Source of the DNA: Gallionellales bacterium 39-52-133
Lineage (GTDB): Bacteria > Pseudomonadota > Gammaproteobacteria > Burkholderiales > Gallionellaceae
NCBI GenBank assembly: GCA_002278935.1
Contig: NCJL01000004.1
Location: 248,001 to 312,000, forward strand
DNA: 64,000 nucleotides
Direction of reading: 5' to 3'
Shown here: piece after piece, positions 46,333 to 54,333 of the stretch
How positions within the stretch are numbered: position 1 is the first letter of the stretch
Layout: every line of letters begins with the position of its first letter
The notes under the pieces: model-generated
The model's database searches: none
What the model was told of the DNA's origin: nothing
What the model saw: only the letters and a program-made list of their open reading frames with translations
Program-made: the position numbers and the translations under genes

Positions 46333-47340
46333 TTAAATAACCTTGGCGCGCAGCAGGTCCAGCATATTCAGCGCGCCCACCAGTTTGTTGTCCTTGTCCA
46401 CCACCAGCATCTGGCTGATATTGGACTCTTCCATCATGCGCACGGCTTCTACCGCAAGCGCGTCCGGGCTGATACTGCGCGGATTGCGTGACATGACCGA
46501 GTTGATAGGTGTGCTGCTGAAATCGAGGCGTTTCTCCAGCGTGCGGCGCAAATCGCCATCGGTATAAATACCCAGCACCTGCCGGTTTGCATCGACGATA
46601 GCGGTCATGCCCAGACCCTTGCGTGATATTTCCAGCATCGCATCACCCAGCATGATGTCCTGCGCAACGGCAGGAATTTGGGTGCCGGTGTGCATGATGT
46701 CGCGCACATGGGTGAGCAGGCGGCGACCCAGGCTGCCGCCGGGATGCGAGCGCGCAAAATCTTCCTCGCCAAAACCTTTGGCATCGAGCAGCGCCATCGC
46801 CAGCGCATCACCCAGTACCAGGGCCGCAGTGGTGCTGGTGGTCGGTGCCAGGCCCATCGGGCAGGCTTCTTTTGCGACCGAGCCATCCAGATGCGCGTCT
46901 GCCGCAAGGGCCAGACTGGATTTGGGATTGCCGGTCAGGCTGATGAGGCGTGCGCCCTGGCGTTTGATCACCGGCACGATGGTCATCAGCTCGTCGCTTT
47001 CGCCGGAATAAGACAGTGCGATAAACACATCCTGCGAGGTGATCATGCCGAGATCGCCGTGGCTGGCTTCGGCGGGATGCACGAAGTAGGCCGGCGTGCC
47101 GGTGCTGGACATGGTGGCCGCAATCTTGCGCGCGATGTGGCCCGACTTGCCCATGCCGCTGACAATGACGCGTCCCTCGCAGGACAGAATAATATTCAGC
47201 GCGCGCAAAAAATTATCGTCAACGCGTTGCGTGAGCGCCTGCACGGCGGCCGCTTCAATGTTGATCACTTCGCGGGCAAGGATGAGTGCGTTGGGTGTCG
47301 CCGCCAAAGCTTTGGATGAGGGGAGGGGAGATGTTTTCAT
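46333..47340 (-). CDS. kdsD: Arabinose-5-phosphate isomerase KdsD
   Basis: 335 residues. N-terminal SIS domain (VIVSGMGKSGHIARKIAATM; ALSYSGESDELM) and two CBS domains at the C-terminus. It converts ribulose 5-phosphate to arabinose 5-phosphate, the first step of KDO synthesis. KdsD, KdsC and the Lpt proteins are thus encoded in pathway order. Confidence 0.96.
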   Translation of the reverse strand: MKTSPLPSSKALAATPNALILAREVINIEAAAVQALTQRVDDNFLRALNIILSCEGRVIVSGMGKSGHIARKIAATMSSTGTPAYFVHPAEASHGDLGMITSQDVFIALSYSGESDELMTIVPVIKRQGARLISLTGNPKSSLALAADAHLDGSVAKEACPMGLAPTTSTTAALVLGDALAMALLDAKGFGEEDFARSHPGGSLGRRLLTHVRDIMHTGTQIPAVAQDIMLGDAMLEISRKGLGMTAIVDANRQVLGIYTDGDLRRTLEKRLDFSSTPINSVMSRNPRSISPDALAVEAVRMMEESNISQMLVVDKDNKLVGALNMLDLLRAKVI

Positions 47341-47480
47341 GTGGTTTGTATTATATCAGTGAGCCGGAATCGGGGCGAAATTTTGCGTTTGGCCCGAGTT
47401 CAGGCATTATCAAATTTCAGGCCAAAAGTGCTGCCGTTTTTATAATTAATCCGGACCGGTCATTTGAGTTGCCGCTTCCC

Positions 47481-47544
47481 GCAGGAGCGCAGATTTCTGC
47501 GCGAATTTCAAAAATACCATCGCGCAGAAATCTGCGCTCCTGCA
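47481..47544. repeat. REP-like long hairpin element, copy 2
   Basis: Arms GCAGGAGCGCAGATTTCTGC and GCAGAAATCTGCGCTCCTGC surround about 24 bases. Both inner hairpins are the GCGCAG type here. It lies in the divergent region kdsD / cation antiporter. Confidence 0.8.
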
Positions 47545-47615
47545 AAATGAAATGGCCTGTAGCAGTATTGTGAATAACTGAGTAGAACCTGAAGAATAAT
47601 TGAAAAGCCCCATAA

Positions 47616-49598
47616 ATGGATAATTCCCTGCAACTCGTGCTGATCCTGCTTGCCGTCGCCGTCATCGTGGTGGTTTTGTGCCGTCTTTTAAAGCTGCCGG
47701 TGACGCTGGGTTATCTGATCGTCGGCATTGCAATCGGCCCGCACGCACTGGGCTGGATTCCCGACACCCAGCAGGCAAGGCATCTGGCAGAATTTGGCGT
47801 GGTGTTCCTGATGTTCAGCATAGGACTGGAGTTCAGCCTGGCAAAATTGCGCAGCATGAAAGTGACCGTGTTCGGCCTGGGTGGCGCGCAACTGATATTC
47901 ACCCTGGGCGGCGTGGCCGGGGTCGCGCTGCTGTTCGGCCTCGACTGGCGCGCGGGTGTTGCGCTGGGCGGTGTACTGGCGATGTCTTCCACCGCCATTG
48001 TCAGCAAAATTCTGGTAGAGCGCGCCGAGCTGAATGCGCCGCACGGCCAGCTGATCATGGGTGTTCTGCTGTTTCAGGATCTGGCCGTGGTGCTGATGCT
48101 GATCATTATTCCCGCGCTGGCCAGCACGGCCAACGATCTGGCGGCCATGCTGGGTTTTGCGCTGTTCAAAGCCACGCTGGTGCTGGGTGCGTTGCTGCTG
48201 TTTGGCCAGCGTCTGATGCGGCCATGGTTTCATCTGGTGGCACGGCAGAAATCTTCCGAATTGTTCATGCTCAATGTGTTGCTGATTACGCTCGGCCTGG
48301 CATATTTCACCGAACTGGCCGGGCTTTCTTTGGCCCTGGGCGCCTTTGTGGCTGGCATCTTGATTGCCGAAACCGAATACCGCTACCAGGTGGAAGACGA
48401 TATCAAACCCTTTCGCGATGTCTTGATGGGGCTGTTCTTTGTCACGATAGGCATGTTGCTCAATCTGCGGGAGCTGCTTTTCAATCTGGGCTGGGTGCTG
48501 TTGTTGCTGCTGTCCCTGTTGCTGTTCAAGGCAGCCGTTGTTGCGTTGCTGGCACGCTGGTACAAAGGCGATTGGGCCGTGGGTATACGCAGCGGCCTGG
48601 GTCTGGCACAGGCGGGAGAGTTTGGTTTTGTGCTGCTAACCCTGTCGTTTGATGCAAAATTGCTGACACATGAGATTACACAAATTGTGCTGGCCGCGAT
48701 GCTGCTGTCGATGCTGGCCGCGCCCTTTCTGATTCAATATGCCGAAGGCATTGTGCGCCTGCTTTCACCCGGTGAATGGATGAGCCGCGCGATGCAGATG
48801 CACCAGATCTCGGTGCAGACGATGGCAACAAAGGAGCACATCATCGTGTGCGGTTACGGTCGCAGCGGACATTCGCTGGCACAATTCCTGAAGCGCGAAG
48901 GCATACCTTATGTAGCCCTCGACTTTGACGCGCGCCATGTGCGGCAGGCTGTGCTGGCCGGTGAAACAGTGGTATACGGCGACGCCAGCAAACGCGAAGT
49001 GCTGATGGCGGCAGGGCTGATGCGCGCCAAGGTGCTGGTGGTCACTTACGATGACGAACATTCTGCGCTGAAAATTCTGCACCACGTCAAAACCGCGCGC
49101 CCCGGCCTGTCGGTGGTGGTGCGCACCGCCGATGACAGCCATGTTGAAACCCTCAAACAGGCAGGCGCGACCGAGGTGGTGGCCGAGGTGCTGGAAGGCA
49201 GCGTGATGCTGGCATCGCAGGCGCTGCTGCTGTCGGGCGTACCTTTTAATCGCGTGATACGCCGCATCCAGGAAAATCGTGCGCGCCGTTACAGTGTATT
49301 CAGGGGGCAATTTCACACTGCCGATGACAGGGTGGATGAGGTGACCGACAGCCTGCAGGCCAGCCTGCACAGCGTGATATTGGGGGCGCATAATTTTGCC
49401 GTGAATAAAACCCTGGACGAACTTGATCTGGGCGGTTTGCAGGTGGTGGTGAACGCGGTGCGCCGCAGCGGCACGCCGGGCAACCAGATGATCAGCCAGC
49501 CGTCGGGCGATATCGTTTTGCGTGCGGGGGATGTGCTGATGTTGCTGGGGCAGCAGGAGGCGCTGCAGGAAGCGGAACAGCGCTTGCGTGACGGCTGA
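47616..49598 (+). CDS. CPA2 monovalent cation:proton antiporter (KefB/KefC/YbaL type)
   Basis: 660 residues. About twelve membrane helices (3-385) of the Na/H exchanger fold, with GVVFLMFSIGLEFSLAKL and the ion-site region LLFQDLAVVLM. An RCK_N nucleotide-binding domain (IIVCGYGRSGHSLAQFL, about 405-520) and an RCK_C domain at the C-terminus (AVNKTLDELDLGGLQVVVNA) follow. It probably exchanges K+ or Na+ for H+. Regulation by glutathione (KefB/C) is not shown by the sequence, and no KefG/KefF partner lies nearby. Confidence 0.92.
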   Translation: MDNSLQLVLILLAVAVIVVVLCRLLKLPVTLGYLIVGIAIGPHALGWIPDTQQARHLAEFGVVFLMFSIGLEFSLAKLRSMKVTVFGLGGAQLIFTLGGVAGVALLFGLDWRAGVALGGVLAMSSTAIVSKILVERAELNAPHGQLIMGVLLFQDLAVVLMLIIIPALASTANDLAAMLGFALFKATLVLGALLLFGQRLMRPWFHLVARQKSSELFMLNVLLITLGLAYFTELAGLSLALGAFVAGILIAETEYRYQVEDDIKPFRDVLMGLFFVTIGMLLNLRELLFNLGWVLLLLLSLLLFKAAVVALLARWYKGDWAVGIRSGLGLAQAGEFGFVLLTLSFDAKLLTHEITQIVLAAMLLSMLAAPFLIQYAEGIVRLLSPGEWMSRAMQMHQISVQTMATKEHIIVCGYGRSGHSLAQFLKREGIPYVALDFDARHVRQAVLAGETVVYGDASKREVLMAAGLMRAKVLVVTYDDEHSALKILHHVKTARPGLSVVVRTADDSHVETLKQAGATEVVAEVLEGSVMLASQALLLSGVPFNRVIRRIQENRARRYSVFRGQFHTADDRVDEVTDSLQASLHSVILGAHNFAVNKTLDELDLGGLQVVVNAVRRSGTPGNQMISQPSGDIVLRAGDVLMLLGQQEALQEAEQRLRDG

Positions 49599-49682
49599 GC
49601 TGATAGAGCACCGTGGAAGAGTGCTTCAGCAAAAAGTGAATATACTTCTCGATCCAGTGTCCTGAGTTAGAAGTACGCATAA

Positions 49683-49748
49683 TGTAGGAGCTCGATTCAT
49701 CGGGCGATCGGATTTTAAGGAATCGCGCAGAAATCTGCACTCCTACAA
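49683..49748. repeat. REP-like long hairpin element, copy 3
   Basis: Outer arms TGTAGGAG and CTCCTACA, inner hairpins GCTCGATTCATCGGGC and GCGCAGAAATCTGC. Relative to copy 1, a C-G pair in the outer stem is changed to T-A on both sides. It lies between the antiporter and the DNA ligase. Confidence 0.8.
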
Positions 49749-49805
49749 CAAAAGATTGCCCTGGATAATTTTTTTTTTGTGAATTCTCGGTTCGGGCAAT
49801 CGTTT

Positions 49806-50708
49806 CTATTTACGCACGTCACCCATATCTTCGCGTACCCGCATGAAGCTGGCGAAGCGAGGAATGCCACTACCTTCATGCAGGCCGATATAACGGTAAG
49901 TGATCCAGCTACCCAATGCGGGCGGGTGTCGCCTTTGGGCGGCGGAAAAGCCCGTGCCAATGCGGAATTGCAGGCCTTCTGGCGTTTCCACCAGCAAAGC
50001 GCCCAGCATGCCCTGATACTTTCCCTTGCCGGGCAGATGCGCAACGATCTTCGCTTCGGCATCATCATACGGTTTTAATTTCAGCAGGTCGTCGCTGCGC
50101 CCGGCCTGATAAGCGGAGGCGGCGCGATGCAGCATCAGGCCTTCCCCGCCCTTCCTGATTACCCGCTCGAACGCGAGGTGCAAACCGGCGCGGTCGGCCA
50201 CCCTGAATTGTTCGACCGCCCGCAGCCAGGGCAGTGCAAGCCCGGCAAGCAGGGACTTCAGCGCTTCATTACGCTCGGCGAAATTGCCCGGATGCGCGGG
50301 CAGGTCAAACACCATAAAGCGCAGCGTGCGCCATGCGGCTTCGTCCGGTGTTTTCTTGCGCACGATGGAAACGGCAGCGGCAAACTGCCCGCGCCCGACC
50401 CACAATTCACCGTCCAGCGGAAACTTCGGCCATCCCGCCGTAAACCAGGCCGGGGCCATAATTTGCTCGCCACCGCGCGTCAGCAGTTTTTCGCCGTCCC
50501 AGTAACCCCGCACCCCGTCCAGCTTTTCGCTGACCAGATAATCGGCCAGCGGCACAGCGCTGTGATAGACCCTGGCCAGCATCGCGGGCGGCGCCGCGAA
50601 GTCGCTTGCGCCGGTTATGCGAGGCTGCAATAACAGTGAAGCAAGAATCAGCAATGACAAGGCAAAAACACGGTTGCCGATGGTGAAGCTGAGCGTATCC
50701 GGTGTCAT
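49806..50708 (-). CDS. Periplasmic ATP-dependent DNA ligase, LigE type
   Basis: 300 residues. An N-terminal signal-like hydrophobic segment (about 14-28, processed near ITGAS) precedes a minimal ligase. Adenylation lysine K62 is in SEKLDGVRGYWDG, followed by DGELWVGRG, MVFDLP, RKGGEGLMLH and LLKLKPY (motifs III-V), and a C-terminal OB domain with FRIGTGFSAAQRRHPPALG. Exported minimal ligases occur in naturally competent proteobacteria and have been linked to extracellular DNA and uptake. The next upstream gene encodes a prepilin-like protein behind a terminator. Confidence 0.88.
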   Translation of the reverse strand: MTPDTLSFTIGNRVFALSLLILASLLLQPRITGASDFAAPPAMLARVYHSAVPLADYLVSEKLDGVRGYWDGEKLLTRGGEQIMAPAWFTAGWPKFPLDGELWVGRGQFAAAVSIVRKKTPDEAAWRTLRFMVFDLPAHPGNFAERNEALKSLLAGLALPWLRAVEQFRVADRAGLHLAFERVIRKGGEGLMLHRAASAYQAGRSDDLLKLKPYDDAEAKIVAHLPGKGKYQGMLGALLVETPEGLQFRIGTGFSAAQRRHPPALGSWITYRYIGLHEGSGIPRFASFMRVREDMGDVRK

Positions 50709-50741
50709 GTATTTTGATAAATGTACAAATTATATTCTGGC

Positions 50742-50768
50742 AAAATAAAAGCCCGCCGAAGCGGGCTT
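50742..50768 (-). terminator. Rho-independent terminator of the prepilin gene
   Basis: Minus-strand stem AAGCCCGC-TTCG-GCGGGCTT followed by TTATTTTG. Strong stem with a stable TTCG loop. Confidence 0.92.
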
Positions 50769-50790
50769 GATTATATGTTGGTAGCTTGTA

Positions 50791-51498
50791 TTAAACGCCC
50801 ATGCAGACGGTGTAGAGCGTGTCGTTAAGTATATCTGCAGTCGCTGTTACTGCTTGCCCAAGGGCCACAGCAGCTGTTCCGGCAGCAGCTGCTGTGACTC
50901 TCATTGATCCCGTGGCTGTGTTGCCATCATCAAGTGAGATATCAAGCAATTTCGCAAATTTGCCGGGGATGCTGGCGGAGCAGATTACATAGGTGCCTGG
51001 AATGCCTGCGATAGGGCGAGGTGATGCTGCTGTGCCCAAATTACCTTGAACACCTAATCTGCCCCCCTGCGCATTTTGGGGGAAGTATGGATCGAGAAGA
51101 GTAGGTGCGGCGGGTACAGCTTGTAGACCTGAAGTCAGTCCTGCCATGCGCACATGTTGCCAGAAGACCACTGTTTCATCAGTTCTGGTTACCGAATCCC
51201 ATGAGCCATCGATAGTGCCATTTCCTATGGATGCAGCAGGTGTGGTAGCTTGTAGGGCAACCGAACCTGGGGTGTCCAAGTGAATGCCTGCATTAGGATC
51301 GTCACCAGGCAGTGACCTGAACTTGTCCTGATAACCATAGATAAATACAGATACGTTTTTGAAATCTATTGCCATGTTTTTAAGTTTCGCACTGTTGATC
51401 AACTCCTGCCCCTTCAGTACGCCGCCCAGCAACAGGCCGATAATGACCAGTACGATCGCGATTTCGATTAAAGTAAAGCCGGATTGGTTGCTTTTCAT
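50791..51498 (-). CDS. Type IV prepilin-like protein
   Basis: 235 residues from ATG 51498 (GAGGAT at suitable distance). A short leader MKSNQSG precedes FTLIEIAIVLVIIGLLLGGV: a classical prepilin peptidase site (G before F, Glu at +5) and the N-terminal hydrophobic helix. The C-terminal part is Gly/Ala/Thr-rich with two cysteines near positions 195 and 232 that may form a loop. It is probably a minor pilin or a secretion pseudopilin; no assembly genes lie adjacent. Confidence 0.88.
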   Translation of the reverse strand: MKSNQSGFTLIEIAIVLVIIGLLLGGVLKGQELINSAKLKNMAIDFKNVSVFIYGYQDKFRSLPGDDPNAGIHLDTPGSVALQATTPAASIGNGTIDGSWDSVTRTDETVVFWQHVRMAGLTSGLQAVPAAPTLLDPYFPQNAQGGRLGVQGNLGTAASPRPIAGIPGTYVICSASIPGKFAKLLDISLDDGNTATGSMRVTAAAAGTAAVALGQAVTATADILNDTLYTVCMGV

Positions 51499-51667
51499 AG
51501 GATCCTCAGTGTGATTTATAGTATTTATTAAAGTTGAATGATAATTTATAAGCAATAGTTATGCCACCATTAAGATGCTCAATGTTTATATAATTATATG
51601 CATTCTCGAATCATATTTTTCAATATGCACACCCTGACTGACGAGATTTCGACAAAAAGATGATGAA

Positions 51668-53368
51668 ATGTTGACGTTAATGCCAGGTCGTTTGACAGGC
51701 TCCGGCCGCTGGTTGTCACTGGCGATGCTGGTGACGTTGCATTTTGCACTGTGGCTGGGGATCGGCAGTATCTGGACGCGCCCCTTGCTATTTGCGCACC
51801 TGGGGCTGTTTTTGCTGTGGCAGCCTTTATGGCGGGGCGAAGAGAGGCTAAGCAGCAGAAGTGCAGTGATCATTGTGTTTGCCAGTTCGCTGGCGCTGGT
51901 ATGGCTGAACTGGTGGCTGCTCGCCTTTTGGGTGAGTGGTCTGTTTTCGCTGGTCGGCGGACGTGTGTTTGCATTGCAGAGTCGCTGGCAGCGCCTGCGC
52001 TATTTGCTGGTAATGGTTTACCTGCTGGCGGTGCTGTTGTTCTGGTTGACCCCGCAGCTATTTATGCTGTCGACGGCAGGTGAGGCAAGTGAATATTTGA
52101 TGGAGATTGTTTTGCCCTTGTTGCTGGCTGGCATGGTGTTGCTGCCGCATGAGAGCGAACGCCTGAAAGAGACATTGGCAGTCGATTTGATTTACAGCAT
52201 ATTGCTGTTTATGCTGCTGACCCTGCTGGTATTGGGCAGTTTAGCGTTCATGATGCTGGGCAAGGTCGAATATTTTCCCGCACTGTTGCGCACGCTGTTT
52301 TTGATGGCATTGTTGCTGTTTGTGCTGGGTTGGCTGTGGAATCCGCGTCTGGGATTTTCCGGTTTTCAGGCTGTATTTTCACGCTCCTTTCTCAATATCG
52401 GCACGCCCTTTGAAGCCTGGCTCAAGCAACTGGCCGCTACTGCACAGCAGGAACCCAGTCCTGCAATTTTTTTAAAGATGGTCACGGCCCGTCTTGTCGT
52501 GCTGCCGTGGTTAAGCGGTATTAGCTGGGAATCAGACGAGGGCCACGGCAAGCATGGGAGCAGCAGCCCTTATCGCATTAACGTGGCCGATCAGGATTTG
52601 CGTATGGTTTTGTTCACTCACCATAGTGTTGCGCCTTCAGTGTTGATGCATATTCATTTGCTCACGCAAATGCTTGCGCATTTTTACCAGTCCAAACGCC
52701 GCGAGCAACGCTTGCGCGAGATGGCACGTTTGCAGGCGGTGCATGAGACAGGTGCGCGGCTGACACACGATCTTAAAAATATGCTGCAATCCCTGCTTGC
52801 ATTGATCTCGATTGCCGAACAGCAGCCGGTGCAGGCGCAACCCATATTGCAACATCAGCTTCCCTTGCTGGCGCAACGTATTGAGCAGACGCTGATGAAG
52901 CTGAAAGTACCTCTAAATGAAGCGGAGGCGGTCGGGATGCCGCTTGCTTCATGGTGGCAAGGTCTGCAACAGCGGCAACAGCATCGTAGTCTGGACTGGG
53001 TCAGTGAAGACAGTCCGGGGGATAAAATCATACCCTTTACCCTGTTTGATAGTATTGTGGATAATCTGATCGATAATGCGCGCAACAAGCGCGTGAAAGA
53101 GCCGGATATCGCGGTGCAAATCAGCCTGAGTACGCATCCCTTCTGTTTAACTGTGTGCGACAGTGGCAGCATGATTCCGGAAGAATTGGCCAGCCAGCTG
53201 ATGCATACTGTAGTGGAGTCTGAGGAAGGTCTGGGCGTGGGGCTGTTTCAGGTGGCGCGCTGGGCTGAACAATCGGGCTATCATTTGCAGCTGAAAGAAA
53301 ATACCCTGGGCAAAGTGTGCTTTGAACTGGTCGAAATACCAAATGAATTGAAAATGTATAATCATTAG
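51668..53368 (+). CDS. Orphan membrane sensor histidine kinase, PrsK-like core
   Basis: 566 residues. Eight or so membrane helices in the first 235 residues, then a cytoplasmic part with phosphoacceptor H367 in ARLTHDLKNMLQSLL, an N box (DNLIDNARNK), G1 (CDSGSM) and G2 (EGLGVGLF). The THDLKN-type H box resembles that of PrsK kinases of exosortase/PEP-CTERM systems, but the GAF domain of those proteins is missing. No response regulator is adjacent. It is divergent from the prepilin gene across 169 bp. Confidence 0.85.
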   Translation: MLTLMPGRLTGSGRWLSLAMLVTLHFALWLGIGSIWTRPLLFAHLGLFLLWQPLWRGEERLSSRSAVIIVFASSLALVWLNWWLLAFWVSGLFSLVGGRVFALQSRWQRLRYLLVMVYLLAVLLFWLTPQLFMLSTAGEASEYLMEIVLPLLLAGMVLLPHESERLKETLAVDLIYSILLFMLLTLLVLGSLAFMMLGKVEYFPALLRTLFLMALLLFVLGWLWNPRLGFSGFQAVFSRSFLNIGTPFEAWLKQLAATAQQEPSPAIFLKMVTARLVVLPWLSGISWESDEGHGKHGSSSPYRINVADQDLRMVLFTHHSVAPSVLMHIHLLTQMLAHFYQSKRREQRLREMARLQAVHETGARLTHDLKNMLQSLLALISIAEQQPVQAQPILQHQLPLLAQRIEQTLMKLKVPLNEAEAVGMPLASWWQGLQQRQQHRSLDWVSEDSPGDKIIPFTLFDSIVDNLIDNARNKRVKEPDIAVQISLSTHPFCLTVCDSGSMIPEELASQLMHTVVESEEGLGVGLFQVARWAEQSGYHLQLKENTLGKVCFELVEIPNELKMYNH

Positions 53369-53436
53369 ATATATCAAACGGATATTAAAGCCTAAAAGCA
53401 AAACAGGGTAGATTTCAGGAAGGTTTGCAATACCTG

Positions 53437-53466
53437 TTTACATGAAATATTAGAATATGCTAATAT
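53437..53466 (+). promoter_or_regulatory. Promoter with palindromic operator ahead of the rhodanese gene
   Basis: TTTACA (53437-53442) and TAATAT (53461-53466) at 18 bp spacing. A perfect inverted repeat ATATTAG-N6-CTAATAT (53447-53466) covers the spacer and the -10 box. The layout is that of a repressor site. Confidence 0.6.
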
Positions 53467-53498
53467 GATATAAAATTAATGACGAATAAAGGAGACGC

Positions 53499-53837
53499 AT
53501 GATGTTTATGAATAGTATCAAGGAAATAGATGCCCCGGAACTGCATACCTGGGTGCAGGAAAAACATCCGAATATGCGCGTAATCGACGTGCGTGGCATG
53601 AATGAGATTGCCACTGGTACGGTAGCCGGTGCCGAGGCTGTACCCTTGCATACCCTGCCGGTAAAGTTTAATGAATTCAGCCGTGACGAAAAGCTGGTAT
53701 TTATCTGCCGCAGTGGTGCACGTTCCGCGCAGGCTTGCATGTTCCTGCAGCAGCAAGGCTTTGAAAATGTATTTAATCTGCGCGGCGGCATGATGGGCTG
53801 GATGCAGAGCGGTCTTGAGGCATCGGCCCTGGCTTGA
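53499..53837 (+). CDS. Single-domain rhodanese (sulfurtransferase)
   Basis: 112 residues. Active-site loop CRSGAR with Cys in FICRSGARSAQA, preceded by the conserved VIDVRGMNEIATG. Single-domain rhodaneses move sulfane sulfur from persulfides or thiosulfate to acceptors. AAAGGAG precedes the start. It stands alone between a palindromic operator and a strong terminator. Confidence 0.93.
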   Translation: MMFMNSIKEIDAPELHTWVQEKHPNMRVIDVRGMNEIATGTVAGAEAVPLHTLPVKFNEFSRDEKLVFICRSGARSAQACMFLQQQGFENVFNLRGGMMGWMQSGLEASALA

Positions 53838-53864
53838 TTAACACTGAGGCTTCAGCGCTAAAAC

Positions 53865-53897
53865 AAAGCGCCACCTGTGATGAGCAGGTGGCGCTTT
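53865..53897 (+). terminator. Terminator after the rhodanese gene
   Basis: AAAGCGCCACCTG and CAGGTGGCGCTTT form a perfect 13-bp stem with a seven-base loop. The T-tail is part of the stem, so it may work in both directions. Confidence 0.88.
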
Positions 53898-54333
53898 GCA
53901 TTTATAGAAAATAATGTCTGCTTGCCGATGGGTACCTTGTTTGGGTGCCCGCGAGTTTTGTGCACTAGGGATTTTCCTTAGGCGCGATTAAGCGACTTCC
54001 TTATTTTATTTTCCGAAGAGTAAATACATAATTTGCAAAAATTTATGGATGGCATCATGGCGATAAACAGTGTGTGAATTGAACGCGTTGCAAGTCAATT
54101 GCCCGGCCTGTCAGTTTGATTTACACCAGAAAAAGTCAATGAAAGAATTGTTTTATGCAGGAAAATTTACCGTGCTGCGTCATACCCACAATGGGTCATT
54201 GTATATGCAGTTCCATCAGCGTAGCTTGACATATAAGTACTTGATTCATGACTATTTTAGTGGGTGATTGGGTGCTTGATTTGAAACAGTTTATGCAGAT
54301 GGGTAAATTTAATCTTACATAAGGATGTAGATC
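53898..54333. other. Intergenic region before the cytochrome-porin gene
   Basis: 436 bp. The only open frame of note (54070-54267, GTG start, 65 codons) has a CPAC motif, but no ribosome site and no family I recognise; I treat it as doubtful. TTGACA at 54227 is a possible -35 box for the downstream gene without a good -10. AAGGAT before 54334 is its ribosome site. Confidence 0.5.

Noticed and set aside
51586..51873. Minus-strand frame over the start of the orphan kinase
   Set aside because: Shadow of the kinase gene; no homology and no start signal.
54070..54267. 65-codon frame with a CPAC motif before the cytochrome-porin gene
   Set aside because: GTG start, no ribosome site, no recognisable family; mentioned only within the intergenic entry.
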